A DNA stretch of 64,000 nt from Rhabdothermincola sp036846205 (GTDB lineage Bacteria; Actinomycetota; Acidimicrobiia; Acidimicrobiales; Acidimicrobilacustridaceae), in assembly GCF_036846205.1 (NCBI RefSeq), contig NZ_DAIUCK010000002.1, positions 13,919 to 77,918 on the forward strand. The letters run 5' to 3'. Under the pieces are notes generated by a model. That model was not told the origin of the DNA. It made no database searches and saw only the letters and a list, made by a program, of their open reading frames with translations. Every line of letters begins with the position of its first letter. Position 1 is the first letter of the stretch. The translations under genes were made by a program, and so were the position numbers. This document shows positions 25,018 through 33,630 of this stretch, piece after piece.

Positions 25018-26220
25018 TCACACCTCGGCCGCGCTCGCGGCCTCGGGCAGCGCCGTCGGGACGGCAGGGGCCCGGGCCGCTCCGGGGTGCTGGCGGATCG
25101 CCAGGGTCATCGGTGCGGCGGACAGCGCGGCCAGGGCCCCTGGCAGGGCGTACGCCCAACCGAAGCCGGCGGCATCGGCCACGGCCCCCACCGCGTAGCC
25201 GCCCACACCCTGCCCGACGTCCATGAACGCCACCAGCGATCCCAGCGCACTGCCGCGCTGGGATTCGGGCACGATGGCCGACATCCAGGCCACGACCGCG
25301 GGGAACACCAGCGCCCAGCCGGCGCCGACGAGTGCCACCCCGGCGACGGCGGTGACCGGGCGGTCCAGGAGTGACAGGACGAACAGGCCCAGGGACAGCG
25401 AGGCGATGCCGGGGAAGATGACACGGACCGGGCCGACCGCGTCGGCGAGGCGCCCCGAGCCGAGCCGGACGGCGAGCACCGAGATGGCGAACGTGGCGTA
25501 CAGGACGCCGGACGAGCCGAGCCCGATCGAGCGGGCGTACAGCGCCGAGTGGGCGGTGATCGACGTGTAGCCGACGCCGAGGGCCAGCAGCACGATTCCC
25601 GGGAGGACCGCTTCGCGGTGCAGGAGCGGCTGCCGAGCGTCGCCGGCCGTGGCGCCGGACGCCGCCGCGGGCGCAGGTGGCCGGGTCTCGGTCATGGTCG
25701 TCGCGATCGCCGCCCCCACCACCATCACCAGGGCCAGAGCGGTCCACGCCGTCGCCGATCCCCGGTCCATGAGCAGCTCGCCCAGCGCCGGGCCGCAGGC
25801 GAAGCCCACGTAGATGGCGATCGACAGGCGGGCCACGGCGGAGGCTCGCCGCGCGGGTGGCGCCAGATCGGTCGAGGCGGTCACCGCTGCCACGTAGAAC
25901 GCCGAGCCCGCCGCACCTTGCACCACCCGCAGCGCCAGGACCACGGGCACCCACCGGGCACCGTGGAAGCACAGCATCACCCCGGCCATGACGAACGGCG
26001 GCCCGACGAGGAACGGGCGGCGGCCCACTCGATCGATGAGACGACCGGCGACCGGGCGGGCCAGCACCGCGGCGAGGAAGAAGATCGACACGGAGAACCC
26101 GGCGACCGCCCGGGTGCCACCCAGCTCCTCGGTGACGAAGCGCGGTGTGGCCGAGAACATCGCGCCCAGCGCGAGGTAGATGAACACCGCGCCGAGATCG
26201 AGGCGCCATTGGCGGGTCAC
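25018..26220 (-). CDS. MFS transporter
   Basis: 400 aa with about 12 hydrophobic spans. The loop motif RPVAGRLIDRVGRRPFLVG after the second span and RLGSGRLADAVGPVRV in the second half are the two MFS motif-A copies. The start is the GTG at 26220, which places TRQWRLDLGAVFIYLALG at the membrane entry. It is divergent from the SDR gene, with 63 bp between them. The motifs fit a drug-efflux or sugar-efflux type of secondary carrier; the substrate is not predictable. Confidence 0.87.
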   Translation of the reverse strand: MTRQWRLDLGAVFIYLALGAMFSATPRFVTEELGGTRAVAGFSVSIFFLAAVLARPVAGRLIDRVGRRPFLVGPPFVMAGVMLCFHGARWVPVVLALRVVQGAAGSAFYVAAVTASTDLAPPARRASAVARLSIAIYVGFACGPALGELLMDRGSATAWTALALVMVVGAAIATTMTETRPPAPAAASGATAGDARQPLLHREAVLPGIVLLALGVGYTSITAHSALYARSIGLGSSGVLYATFAISVLAVRLGSGRLADAVGPVRVIFPGIASLSLGLFVLSLLDRPVTAVAGVALVGAGWALVFPAVVAWMSAIVPESQRGSALGSLVAFMDVGQGVGGYAVGAVADAAGFGWAYALPGALAALSAAPMTLAIRQHPGAARAPAVPTALPEAASAAEV

Positions 26221-26283
26221 GGGGTGACCGTAGCCGTCGCCGTGCCCGCCGCCCTCGAGCGCCACCGGCCCTACACTCCGGCC

Positions 26284-27156
26284 GTGACCACCCCGGACCC
26301 GAGCGCCTCGTCGACCCCACCCGTGGCGCTGGTGACCGGCGCCAGCCGGGGCATCGGGCGGGCGGTGGCCCTCGAGCTGGCCAGGCGCGGCTACGCCGTC
26401 GTCGCCACCATGCGCGACCCGTCGATGGGTGCGTCTCTCACCGACGAGCTGCCCGACGGCACCGGCGGGATCACCGTCCGGCGGCTCGACGTCACCGAGC
26501 CCGGCAGCATCGAGATCCCGCCCGTGCTCGACGTGCTCGTGAACAACGCGGCGGTCGAGCTCGGCAACCTGCCCGTGGAGCACACGCCGCTCGAGGATTG
26601 GCGCACCACCTTCGAGACGAACGTGTTCGGGGCGGTCGAGGTCATCCGGCGGTCGATCCCTGCGCTGCGCCGCAGCGGCCGGGCGGTGATCTGCAACCTC
26701 ACGTCCAGCGGGGTACTGGTGCCCATGCCGTTCTTCGCCGTGTACCGGGCCAGCAAGGCCGCGCTGAGTGCGGTGGGTGAGTCGCTGCGGGCCGAGCTGG
26801 CGCCGTTCGGCGTGCGGGTGGTGGAGGTCCTGCCGGGACCGATCGACACCGACATGCTGGCGGCGTCGATGGTCCTGCCCGAGGCCGCCCGCTACGAGGA
26901 CTACCGGCGGCTCGCCGAGCGGGTGGCGCACCTCCGTGCCGGCACGGTCGAAGGCTCGACTGCGGCGGAGGGCGCGGCCCGGGCGATCGTCGACGCCATC
27001 GAGGACCCGCAGTCACCGCTGCGGGTGGCCTGCGATCCGATGGGTGCTGCTCTGCTGGAGGCCTGGCGGGCGTGCAGCGACGAGGAGTCGATGGCCGGGT
27101 ACCTGGCGGCCTTCGACGTGGGTGGCGCTCAGTCGGCCCGGCCGAGCAGGACCTGA
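26284..27156 (+). CDS. Short-chain dehydrogenase/reductase
   Basis: 290 aa starting at GTG. The NAD(P) motif TGASRGIG lies near residue 18, LDVLVNNAAVE follows, and the active site comprises the Ser in NLTSSGVLVP and YRASK. The PGPIDTDML segment after the active site is typical of the classical family. The Arg after the first Gly-rich turn suggests NADP. The final 28 bp overlap the 3' end of the convergent sulfotransferase gene. Substrate unknown; one of many reductases of uncertain role in such genomes. Confidence 0.9.
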   Translation: MTTPDPSASSTPPVALVTGASRGIGRAVALELARRGYAVVATMRDPSMGASLTDELPDGTGGITVRRLDVTEPGSIEIPPVLDVLVNNAAVELGNLPVEHTPLEDWRTTFETNVFGAVEVIRRSIPALRRSGRAVICNLTSSGVLVPMPFFAVYRASKAALSAVGESLRAELAPFGVRVVEVLPGPIDTDMLAASMVLPEAARYEDYRRLAERVAHLRAGTVEGSTAAEGAARAIVDAIEDPQSPLRVACDPMGAALLEAWRACSDEESMAGYLAAFDVGGAQSARPSRT

Positions 27157-28100
27157 CCGGGCCGGCAGGCGACCAGCAGCTCGTCGCGCTCCTCCACCGG
27201 TAGCGTGCCCAGGCGTGCCGGGGGCAGCCCTCGCACCATCGCACCGGCGCGGTCGACGAACCCGTCGTCGGCGGGAAGCTCGAAGAATGACGCGATCTGC
27301 GCCAGCACGTCCTGCGGGGTGGCCACCAGGTCCTCGAAGCGCACCTGCAGGAACTGGTCGCGGTCCAGCCGAGGCAGGGCCCGGAAGCCGCGCAGCACCT
27401 GATCGGTCCAGTACCGGCCCACTGCCCAGCACGGTGGTGGCGTGCCGACCACGCGGTCGATGATCGCGGCGTCGTCCTCGCCGTCGGCGACCTCAGGGAA
27501 GAGATCGAGGAAGAACGTCACGCCGAGCCGGAAGAACGGGTGCTCGCGGATGGAGAGCGCAGCTTCGGGCCCGTCGCGATGGATGTGGACGAACCGGGCG
27601 CTCGGGTACAGGTCGATCAGCCCGTCGAGGTAGTCGAGCGACGAGCCCGATCGTTCGATCCAGACCGACCCGCCGAAGCGGGCGGTCAGCAACTCGAACA
27701 GCGAGCGGTAGTGATCGGCCAGTGGCGCGTCCGGTCTGGCCCGCGCGAACGCCAGGACCTCCTCGAAGAGTGGATCGGGATCGTCGGTGAGGCGGCTCAG
27801 CATGGTGATCAGGAGCCACGGCACGGGATCCCCCGGCCGGTAGCGCGCCTGGGGCGCGCCGAACGGGTAGCGGATCTCGTCGCTGGTGTATCCCCGGGCC
27901 AGGACGGCAGTGGTGACCGGCTGCTCCGCCCCGATGAGCTCGGCGAACTCGGCGCCACTCACCGGACCGGGCGCGAACCGGCGAGCCCGGTCGAGTCCGG
28001 TGAAGAACTCGTGGATGCTCACCACCTCTCGGTGCTCCGCCAGCATCGTCGACAGCAACGTCGATCCGCACCGCCCCGTGCCCACCACGAACCGCTCCAC
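27129..28100 (-). CDS. Sulfotransferase family protein
   Basis: 323 aa. The 5'-phosphosulfate loop GTGRCGSTLLSTML is at the N-terminus (residues 7-20). A 3'-phosphate-binding region follows (FVHIHRDGPEAALSIREHPF), then late WTDQVLRGF and VRFEDLVATPQDVLAQIASFF. It would transfer sulfate from PAPS to a hydroxyl or amine acceptor. It is the last gene of a leftward set (cyclase, enoyl-CoA hydratase, DUF1214, this gene) with a 4-bp gap to the DUF1214 gene. Its 3' end overlaps the convergent SDR gene. The pairing with a sulfatase elsewhere in the window is not evidence of a shared pathway. Confidence 0.85.
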   Translation of the reverse strand: MERFVVGTGRCGSTLLSTMLAEHREVVSIHEFFTGLDRARRFAPGPVSGAEFAELIGAEQPVTTAVLARGYTSDEIRYPFGAPQARYRPGDPVPWLLITMLSRLTDDPDPLFEEVLAFARARPDAPLADHYRSLFELLTARFGGSVWIERSGSSLDYLDGLIDLYPSARFVHIHRDGPEAALSIREHPFFRLGVTFFLDLFPEVADGEDDAAIIDRVVGTPPPCWAVGRYWTDQVLRGFRALPRLDRDQFLQVRFEDLVATPQDVLAQIASFFELPADDGFVDRAGAMVRGLPPARLGTLPVEERDELLVACRPGQVLLGRAD

Positions 28101-28104
28101 GGCA

Positions 28105-29319
28105 CTACCTCCGGTACCGGCGCATCACGGCTCGCCGCCGCCGCTCGATCACCGCCCGCCGCCCGGCGGGATCGAGGCGGGGTGTGTCGGCGGGTAGCTC
28201 TCCCTCGAGGTCGTGGCGGGCCACGGTGCGGTACCGCATGGTGGGCAGGTCGCCTACCTCGGGCAGCAGGTAGCGCAGCGCCAGGGTGCCTTCCCGGTGC
28301 CCGGCGGGGTCCAGCCAGTTCGCCACCCCGGGGTCGTCATGGCTGATGACCCCGACGAAGCGACCGCCGTCCGTGAGCGCCGCCTGAGCGGAGTTGAGCG
28401 ATGACTGGTGGTTGGCGAAGTCGATGCTCTGCCAGAAGCGGTCGCACAGCGACACGCCCCACATCCGACACGGTGGCGGGTCGAGCGTGAGGATCACCGC
28501 CTCGTCGGGCTCGCAGCGCCACGCGCCCATGCCGTAGGCCTGGCCCTTGAGCCCGGATGCCTCCGCCGGTGGACGGAAGGGCGTGAGATCGCCGGGCGTG
28601 CCGGCGAGGATGGCCCTGCTGATCGCCTCCCAGCAGCGTGCCCCCACCTCGAGCCACTGGCAGAGCAGCTCGACCCGGGCCCCGATCGCCCCGGTGCTCA
28701 GCGGTGCGGGCGGGTAGGGGAAGCCGACCTGCTCGATGACCAGCTCGGCCGGGCGTTCGTGCTCCCAGTCGTCGAAGTACTGGCGGACCAGCAGGAAGCT
28801 GGCTGTGTCGTCGAGGCGCATCCAGTTACCGGCGGTGTGCTCCTCCGGCGACAGGATCAGCTCGAAGTTCCCGCCGGGGTCGGTGGCCAGCTCGTCACCG
28901 GACATGGCGGACACCGCCCGCCAGCCGGCGAAGTCGCCGTCGGCCATGTGGCCGGTGTTGACCTGCAGCTCGAGGTGGCGGGCGGTGCCCCGGTTGCCGC
29001 TCACGCGGTAGGTCGTGTCGCCGCGGATCCGGGTGTAGGAGTAGTTGCAGTCGGGGTTGTCGAGACCCCAGCTCATGCGGTTCTCGATGTAGCGGCCGAG
29101 CTCCGGGGCCTCGGTGTCGTCGTACTCGACACACGCCGCGATGCCCGCGGCGACAAAGCGCAGCAGGTAGCGCAGACCCTCCGCCCGCACGACCGGGTCC
29201 GCCGGTACGTCGTCGCCCCACACCAGGGACCGGAGTCCGGCGAGCTGGTCAAGCAGGAGGTCCCACAGCTCGCCGTCGAGGACCCGGGGGTCCGGTGGTC
29301 GCTCGGTCGGGTGTTCCAC
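28105..29319 (-). CDS. DUF1214-like protein
   Basis: 404 aa. The C-terminal region has the DUF1214 pattern: MWGVSLCDRFWQSIDF, then LNSAQAALTDGGRFVGVI, SHDDPGVANWLDPAGHREGTLALRYLLPE. The middle contains TYRVSGNRGTARHLELQV and ILSPEEHTAGNWMRL. The fold is predicted to be beta-rich, and the biochemical role of the family is unknown. The GTG at 29319 was chosen because GAGGAG lies 7 bases before it; the frame is open further upstream but would overlap the enoyl-CoA hydratase gene. Tight spacing with both neighbours suggests an operon and hence a link to acyl-CoA or sulfonation chemistry. Confidence 0.75.
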   Translation of the reverse strand: MEHPTERPPDPRVLDGELWDLLLDQLAGLRSLVWGDDVPADPVVRAEGLRYLLRFVAAGIAACVEYDDTEAPELGRYIENRMSWGLDNPDCNYSYTRIRGDTTYRVSGNRGTARHLELQVNTGHMADGDFAGWRAVSAMSGDELATDPGGNFELILSPEEHTAGNWMRLDDTASFLLVRQYFDDWEHERPAELVIEQVGFPYPPAPLSTGAIGARVELLCQWLEVGARCWEAISRAILAGTPGDLTPFRPPAEASGLKGQAYGMGAWRCEPDEAVILTLDPPPCRMWGVSLCDRFWQSIDFANHQSSLNSAQAALTDGGRFVGVISHDDPGVANWLDPAGHREGTLALRYLLPEVGDLPTMRYRTVARHDLEGELPADTPRLDPAGRRAVIERRRRAVMRRYRR

Positions 29320-29332
29320 GGGGCGCTCCTCG

Positions 29333-30100
29333 TCAGCGGTCCTGGAAGTCGGGCCGCCGGCGCTCGGCGAACGCCAGCCCGCCTTCCACCGTGTCGTGCA
29401 TGGCGACCAGCGCCGCGGCCTGCCGGTGGCCGAGGGCCAGGGCATCGGCTGGGGGCATCCAGGTACCCTTGACGACCAGCTCCTTGAACGCTCGCAGCGC
29501 CGCGGGGGCGAGGGCGGCGAGCCGATCCGCCCAGCGCAACGCCTCGTCGAGCGCCTGGCCTGCGGGCACCACCCGGTTGAGCCAGCCCATCTCGTAGAGC
29601 CGGGCCGCGGGGAGGCGCTCGTCGGCGAGCAGCGCCAGTTCGAGGACGTGGGCGGGGAGGAGTTGGCGGGCCAGCGCCCCGAGCCACTGCGCCGGGAGGT
29701 TCCAGCGCGCTTCGGGGAGGCCGAACTCGGCGGTGTCGCCGGCGATGCGCAGGTCGCAGCCGGTGGCGATCATCATGCCGCCGCCCAGGCAGCGGCCTTC
29801 GATGGCGGCGATCACCGGCTTGCGGGCCAGGCCCTCCGCTACCTCCGGGTACGGCGGGTCGTCGAAACTGCCGCCCGCGGCGGCGGCCACGTCAGCGCCG
29901 GCACAGAAAGCTCGCCCACCTGCGCCGGTCAGTACCCCCACCCGGAGAGCGGGGTCGTCATCAAGCCGGCTCCACACCGCCCCCAGGGCTTTGAGGCCGG
30001 GGCCGTCGTACGCGTTGAGCTTCTCCGGGCGATCGAGGGTGACGAGCAGCACCGGTCCATGAGCTTCGGCGGTGAGGTAGTCACCTTGCACGTGGCACAC
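29333..30100 (-). CDS. Enoyl-CoA hydratase/isomerase family protein
   Basis: 255-aa crotonase. It has VTLDRPEKLNAYDGPGLKALGAVW, the first oxyanion loop GRAFCAGADVAAAAGG and the second oxyanion-hole segment CLGGGMMIATGCDLRIAG. AEFGLPEARWNLPAQW follows, where the catalytic Glu is usually found. The ending VEGGLAFAERRRPDFQDR is typical. It starts at GTG (30100; a second in-frame GTG lies 9 bases on). It follows the GGDEF gene by 20 bp and precedes the DUF1214 gene. It may hydrate an enoyl-CoA, but crotonases have many reactions. Confidence 0.9.
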   Translation of the reverse strand: MCHVQGDYLTAEAHGPVLLVTLDRPEKLNAYDGPGLKALGAVWSRLDDDPALRVGVLTGAGGRAFCAGADVAAAAGGSFDDPPYPEVAEGLARKPVIAAIEGRCLGGGMMIATGCDLRIAGDTAEFGLPEARWNLPAQWLGALARQLLPAHVLELALLADERLPAARLYEMGWLNRVVPAGQALDEALRWADRLAALAPAALRAFKELVVKGTWMPPADALALGHRQAAALVAMHDTVEGGLAFAERRRPDFQDR

Positions 30101-30120
30101 GGTAGGTGCTGGCGTCGGTC

Positions 30121-31554
30121 TCAGCCCGGCGTGGGATCGGCAGCCAGGTGCCAGCAGCCCCTGCCTCGCCGCTTGGCCTCGTACAGGGCGCGGTCGGCGC
30201 GCTCGAGCAGCTCATCGGCATCGAGGTCCGCGGTGTCGGCGGTGGCGATGCCGATGCTCGCCCCGATCCCGAGTGTCTCGGTGTCGACCTCGAACGGTTC
30301 CCCGAGGATTCGTAGCACCCGCTCGGCCACCGCGATCGCCGCGTCGTCGCTCCCGAGCTCGTGGCACACCACCGCGAACTCGTCGCCACCGATGCGCGCC
30401 ACCGCGTCGCCCGGCCGGAGGGCGGCGGCGAGCCGGCGGGCGGCTTCGGTGAGCACCTGGTCGCCGACGGTGTGCCCGAGATGGTCGTTGACCCCCTTGA
30501 AGCCGTCGAGGTCGATGTAGAGCACACCGACCTTCGTGGGGCGAGGTTCCCGGCGGAGACTCTCCAGGAGTGCCCAGAACTGGGCCCGGTTGGGGATGCC
30601 GGTGAGCGGGTCGCGCCGAGCGGCGCGGCGGAGTCCGTCCACGTGATCGCGCCAGCGCAGCACCGCCCGCAGGTTCTTGCACATCACCTCGAGCGCGTAG
30701 CCGAAGATCTCGGGGGCGGGGCCGTCCCGGCGGGCGAAGGCGACCACCGCTGCGCTGTCGTGCAGCGGGTCCTCCACCGGCATCGCCCAGGTGTGGGTGA
30801 ACCCGGCGCGCCGGGCCCGGGTGGCGAAGTCGGGGTGCAGGTCCGAGACGGCGGCGAGCCGCTCCTCGCGGGTGGCGACGGCTTCCGCCCACGGGGTGGT
30901 CGGATCCTCCAGACCACCGAGCTGGATCAACGCAGCCGAGCCCGTTGCCGCCGGGCAACCGTCGTCGTCGAGGTAGAACACCGCGTAGTCGACCGCAGGT
31001 TGGCGCCAACGCCCGAACTCCGGCACCATCCCGACCAGTACGTCGGTCGGGGCGTCCTGGGTGAACAGCTCGATGAGCCGGTCCTGCAGGTCGTGGTCGC
31101 CCGAGTATCGGCCGATCACCACCAGCAGATCACCGTCGGGACCAGGGACGAGTGCGGCGTTCAGCTCGACCCGCCGCCAGTGGCCGTCACCCGCCCGCAG
31201 CCGGTAGAAGGCGGGGGTCGTCTGGAGGTCTTGGTCACCGTCCCTGATGCGCCCGATGACATCGATCGCCCGTTGCAGGTCGTCGGGATGCACGACCTCC
31301 GAGACCGGACGGCCGATCACCTCGTCGGCCTCGAGGCCTAGCAGGTCGAGCGCATACGGGTTCGCGTGGAGGATGCGCCAGTCGGCGCTGACGACCACCG
31401 CCAGGTCGGTGATGGCTTCCAGGGCGTCCACGGCCCATCGGCCGCCGACGCCGAGACGAGTGCCTTCCGGGTCCGCCACACCCACGCCACTACTGTGCCA
31501 GAGAGCCTCCGGCCCTGCTCGGCGGCCTACGATCAGGTGAGGTCGTCCGCTCAC
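30121..31554 (-). CDS. PAS-GGDEF diguanylate cyclase
   Basis: Up to 477 aa. A PAS domain lies at about residues 40-160 (LAVVVSADWRILHANPYALDLLGLEADEVIG). A GAF-like middle (about 170-310) is followed by a GGDEF domain with RDPLTGIPNRAQFW and the intact RIGGDEF signature. An RxxD product-inhibition site (RPGD) sits five residues before GGDEF. It should make cyclic di-GMP with feedback control. No membrane span is predicted, so it is cytoplasmic. The GTG at 31554 is the longest start. GTGs about 70 bases downstream are also possible, since the first lies only 14 bp from the divergent gene. Confidence 0.9.
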   Translation of the reverse strand: MSGRPHLIVGRRAGPEALWHSSGVGVADPEGTRLGVGGRWAVDALEAITDLAVVVSADWRILHANPYALDLLGLEADEVIGRPVSEVVHPDDLQRAIDVIGRIRDGDQDLQTTPAFYRLRAGDGHWRRVELNAALVPGPDGDLLVVIGRYSGDHDLQDRLIELFTQDAPTDVLVGMVPEFGRWRQPAVDYAVFYLDDDGCPAATGSAALIQLGGLEDPTTPWAEAVATREERLAAVSDLHPDFATRARRAGFTHTWAMPVEDPLHDSAAVVAFARRDGPAPEIFGYALEVMCKNLRAVLRWRDHVDGLRRAARRDPLTGIPNRAQFWALLESLRREPRPTKVGVLYIDLDGFKGVNDHLGHTVGDQVLTEAARRLAAALRPGDAVARIGGDEFAVVCHELGSDDAAIAVAERVLRILGEPFEVDTETLGIGASIGIATADTADLDADELLERADRALYEAKRRGRGCWHLAADPTPG

Positions 31555-31568
31555 CCAGGGGGCTTCGG

Positions 31569-32747
31569 TTGGAAGAGCTCGGTCATCCCGTCTTCGACTG
31601 CGACAACCACTACTACGAGGCGCTCGACGCCTTCACCCGCCATCTCGACCCCTCCCTCGGACCGAGGTGCGTGCAGTGGTGCGAGATCGACGGCCGCCGC
31701 TACCACGTGGTGGGTGGCCGGGTCAGCCGGGCGGTCACCAACCCCACCTTCGATCCGGTCGCCAAGCCCGGTGCGATGCACGACTACTTCCGCGGCAACC
31801 CCGACCAGCGCAACCCCCTCGAGTTCCTGCAGGACCGCGAGCCCATCCGTGCCTCGTACCGCGATCGCGACGCCCGCCTGGCGGCGATGGACGAGCAGGG
31901 CCTGCAGGCCTGCTGGTTGTTCCCCACCCTCGGCATGCTCTACGAGGAGCTGCTCAAGGACGACCCGGAGGCGGTGTGCCTCACCTTCCGGGCGTTCAAC
32001 CGCTGGGTCGAGGAGGACTGGGGCTTCGCGTACCGCGACCGCATCTTCGCCGCCCCGTACCTCACGCTGGCCGACGTGGGCTGGGCGGTCGAGGAGCTGG
32101 AGTGGGCACTCGATCGCGGGGCCCGCACGATCGTGATGCGGCCAGCCGCACCCACCACCGCCACGGGTCGGTGCAATCCGTTCGAGCCGGCGTTCGACCC
32201 GTTCTGGGCCCGGGTGAACGAGGCGGGCATCACGGTGGTGCTGCATGCGGGCGACAGTGGCGGCTCGTCGAACGGCTACGCGCCCGACGGCTTCGGAGCC
32301 ACCTTCCAGGGCGGATGGAAGCCGTCGATCAAGATGTTCGCCATCGAGCGGGCCATCTTCGAGTTCCTCCTGTCGTTGATGTTCGACAACCTGTTCGTGC
32401 GCTTCCCGAACCTGCGCATCGCCTCGGTCGAGAACGGCGCCGAGTTCCTCCCCGATCTCTTCGCCAAGATGCGGTCGATGGCCCGCAAGGTGCCCGGATG
32501 GTTCCCCGAGGATCCGGTGGAGCTGTTCCGGCGCCACGTGTGGATCAACCCCTTCTGGGAGGACGACGTGAACCGGATCGTCGAGTGGATGGGCGACGAC
32601 CGGGTGATCTTCGGATCCGACTGGCCACACATCGAGGGCATGCCCTCCCCGCTCGACTACGTCGTGGAGCTCAAGGAGCTGCCCGCCGAGGCCCGGCGGC
32701 GCATCCTGTTCGACAACGTGAGCGAGCTCAACGTGCTGCGCCCGTAG
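31569..32747 (+). CDS. Amidohydrolase-2 family (TIM-barrel) protein
   Basis: 392 aa. The metal-binding start is VFDCDNHYYE (a D-x-D-x-H variant of the usual DxHxH). His in TVVLHAGDSGG lies mid-barrel, and the C-terminal metal Asp is in VIFGSDWPHIEGMPSP. This is the pattern of the ACMSD/gamma-resorcylate decarboxylase-like group common in actinobacterial catabolism. It may decarboxylate or hydrolyse an aromatic or cyclic acid. The apparent start is TTG at 31569 with no strong ribosome site, so the start is uncertain. surE follows after 4 bp, suggesting co-transcription. Confidence 0.82.
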   Translation: MEELGHPVFDCDNHYYEALDAFTRHLDPSLGPRCVQWCEIDGRRYHVVGGRVSRAVTNPTFDPVAKPGAMHDYFRGNPDQRNPLEFLQDREPIRASYRDRDARLAAMDEQGLQACWLFPTLGMLYEELLKDDPEAVCLTFRAFNRWVEEDWGFAYRDRIFAAPYLTLADVGWAVEELEWALDRGARTIVMRPAAPTTATGRCNPFEPAFDPFWARVNEAGITVVLHAGDSGGSSNGYAPDGFGATFQGGWKPSIKMFAIERAIFEFLLSLMFDNLFVRFPNLRIASVENGAEFLPDLFAKMRSMARKVPGWFPEDPVELFRRHVWINPFWEDDVNRIVEWMGDDRVIFGSDWPHIEGMPSPLDYVVELKELPAEARRRILFDNVSELNVLRP

Positions 32748-32751
32748 AGCG

Positions 32752-33615
32752 GTGCGCATCCTCGTCACCAACGACGACGGCATCGGCTCGGAGGGCATCC
32801 ACGTCCTCGCCGGGGCGCTGCACGACGCGGGCCACGACGTGTTCGTGGTGGCGCCCGCACACGACTGCAGCGGCGCGTCGTGTGCGCTGGGGAGGATGCA
32901 CCCCGACGAGCACGTGGAGGTCACCCGCGTCGAGCTGCCCACTGCGCCGGAGGTCGAGGCGTGGTCGCTCGCGGGTCCCCCGGGCCTCGCGGTGCTGGCC
33001 ACCGTGCTGGGCGGGTTCGGCGATCGCCGCCCTGACCTGGTGGTGTCGGGGGTCAACGCGGGGCTGAACACCGGACGGGCCATCCTGCACTCGGGCACGG
33101 TCGGCGCGGTGCTCACCGCCCAGAACTTCGGTCTGTCGGGGCTCGCGGTCAGCGTGCAGTCGAGCGAGCAGTGGTACTGGGAGACCGCGGCCGCACTGGC
33201 CGTCGAGGCCCTCCCGCTGGTCGCGGATGCACCGGCCCGGACCGCGCTGAACCTCAACGTGCCGGCCCTTCCGCGCCAGCAGGTCCGCGGGCTGCGATGG
33301 GCTCGCCTGGCGCCGTTCGGTGAGGTCCGCGCCGGCGTCGAGGGTCCGGCCCACGACCGGTTGCAGTTCGTCCTCCGGAGGGTCGAGATGGACCACGACG
33401 AGGACACCGACCAGGGGCTGGTGCAGGCCGGTTACGCATCGCTCACCACGCTCGTGGGGGTGGTCGAGGCCTGGCCCGACGAGAGCGGCCTCGAGGCCGG
33501 GCCGACCGAGCTGGCCGAGCGGCTGGTGCCGGGTGCGCCCGTGCATCCCGTGCACCGGGTGCCGGACCCGTCCAACGGCGGCGTGCTGCGGAGGCCTCGC
33601 CTCGGCGAGGGTTGA
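32752..33615 (+). CDS. surE: 5'/3'-nucleotidase SurE
   Basis: 287 aa starting at GTG. It begins with RILVTNDDGIGSEGIHVLA, where the two Asp residues bind metal. VFVVAPAHDCSGASCAL, LVVSGVNAGLNTGRAILHSGTVGAVLTA and NLNVPALP follow in the canonical order. SurE proteins dephosphorylate nucleoside monophosphates in stress and stationary phase. It follows the amidohydrolase gene by 4 bp and precedes a PLP enzyme by 15 bp in the same direction, so the three probably form one operon. Confidence 0.92.
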   Translation: MRILVTNDDGIGSEGIHVLAGALHDAGHDVFVVAPAHDCSGASCALGRMHPDEHVEVTRVELPTAPEVEAWSLAGPPGLAVLATVLGGFGDRRPDLVVSGVNAGLNTGRAILHSGTVGAVLTAQNFGLSGLAVSVQSSEQWYWETAAALAVEALPLVADAPARTALNLNVPALPRQQVRGLRWARLAPFGEVRAGVEGPAHDRLQFVLRRVEMDHDEDTDQGLVQAGYASLTTLVGVVEAWPDESGLEAGPTELAERLVPGAPVHPVHRVPDPSNGGVLRRPRLGEG

Positions 33616-33630
33616 CTACGCTGCTCGCCC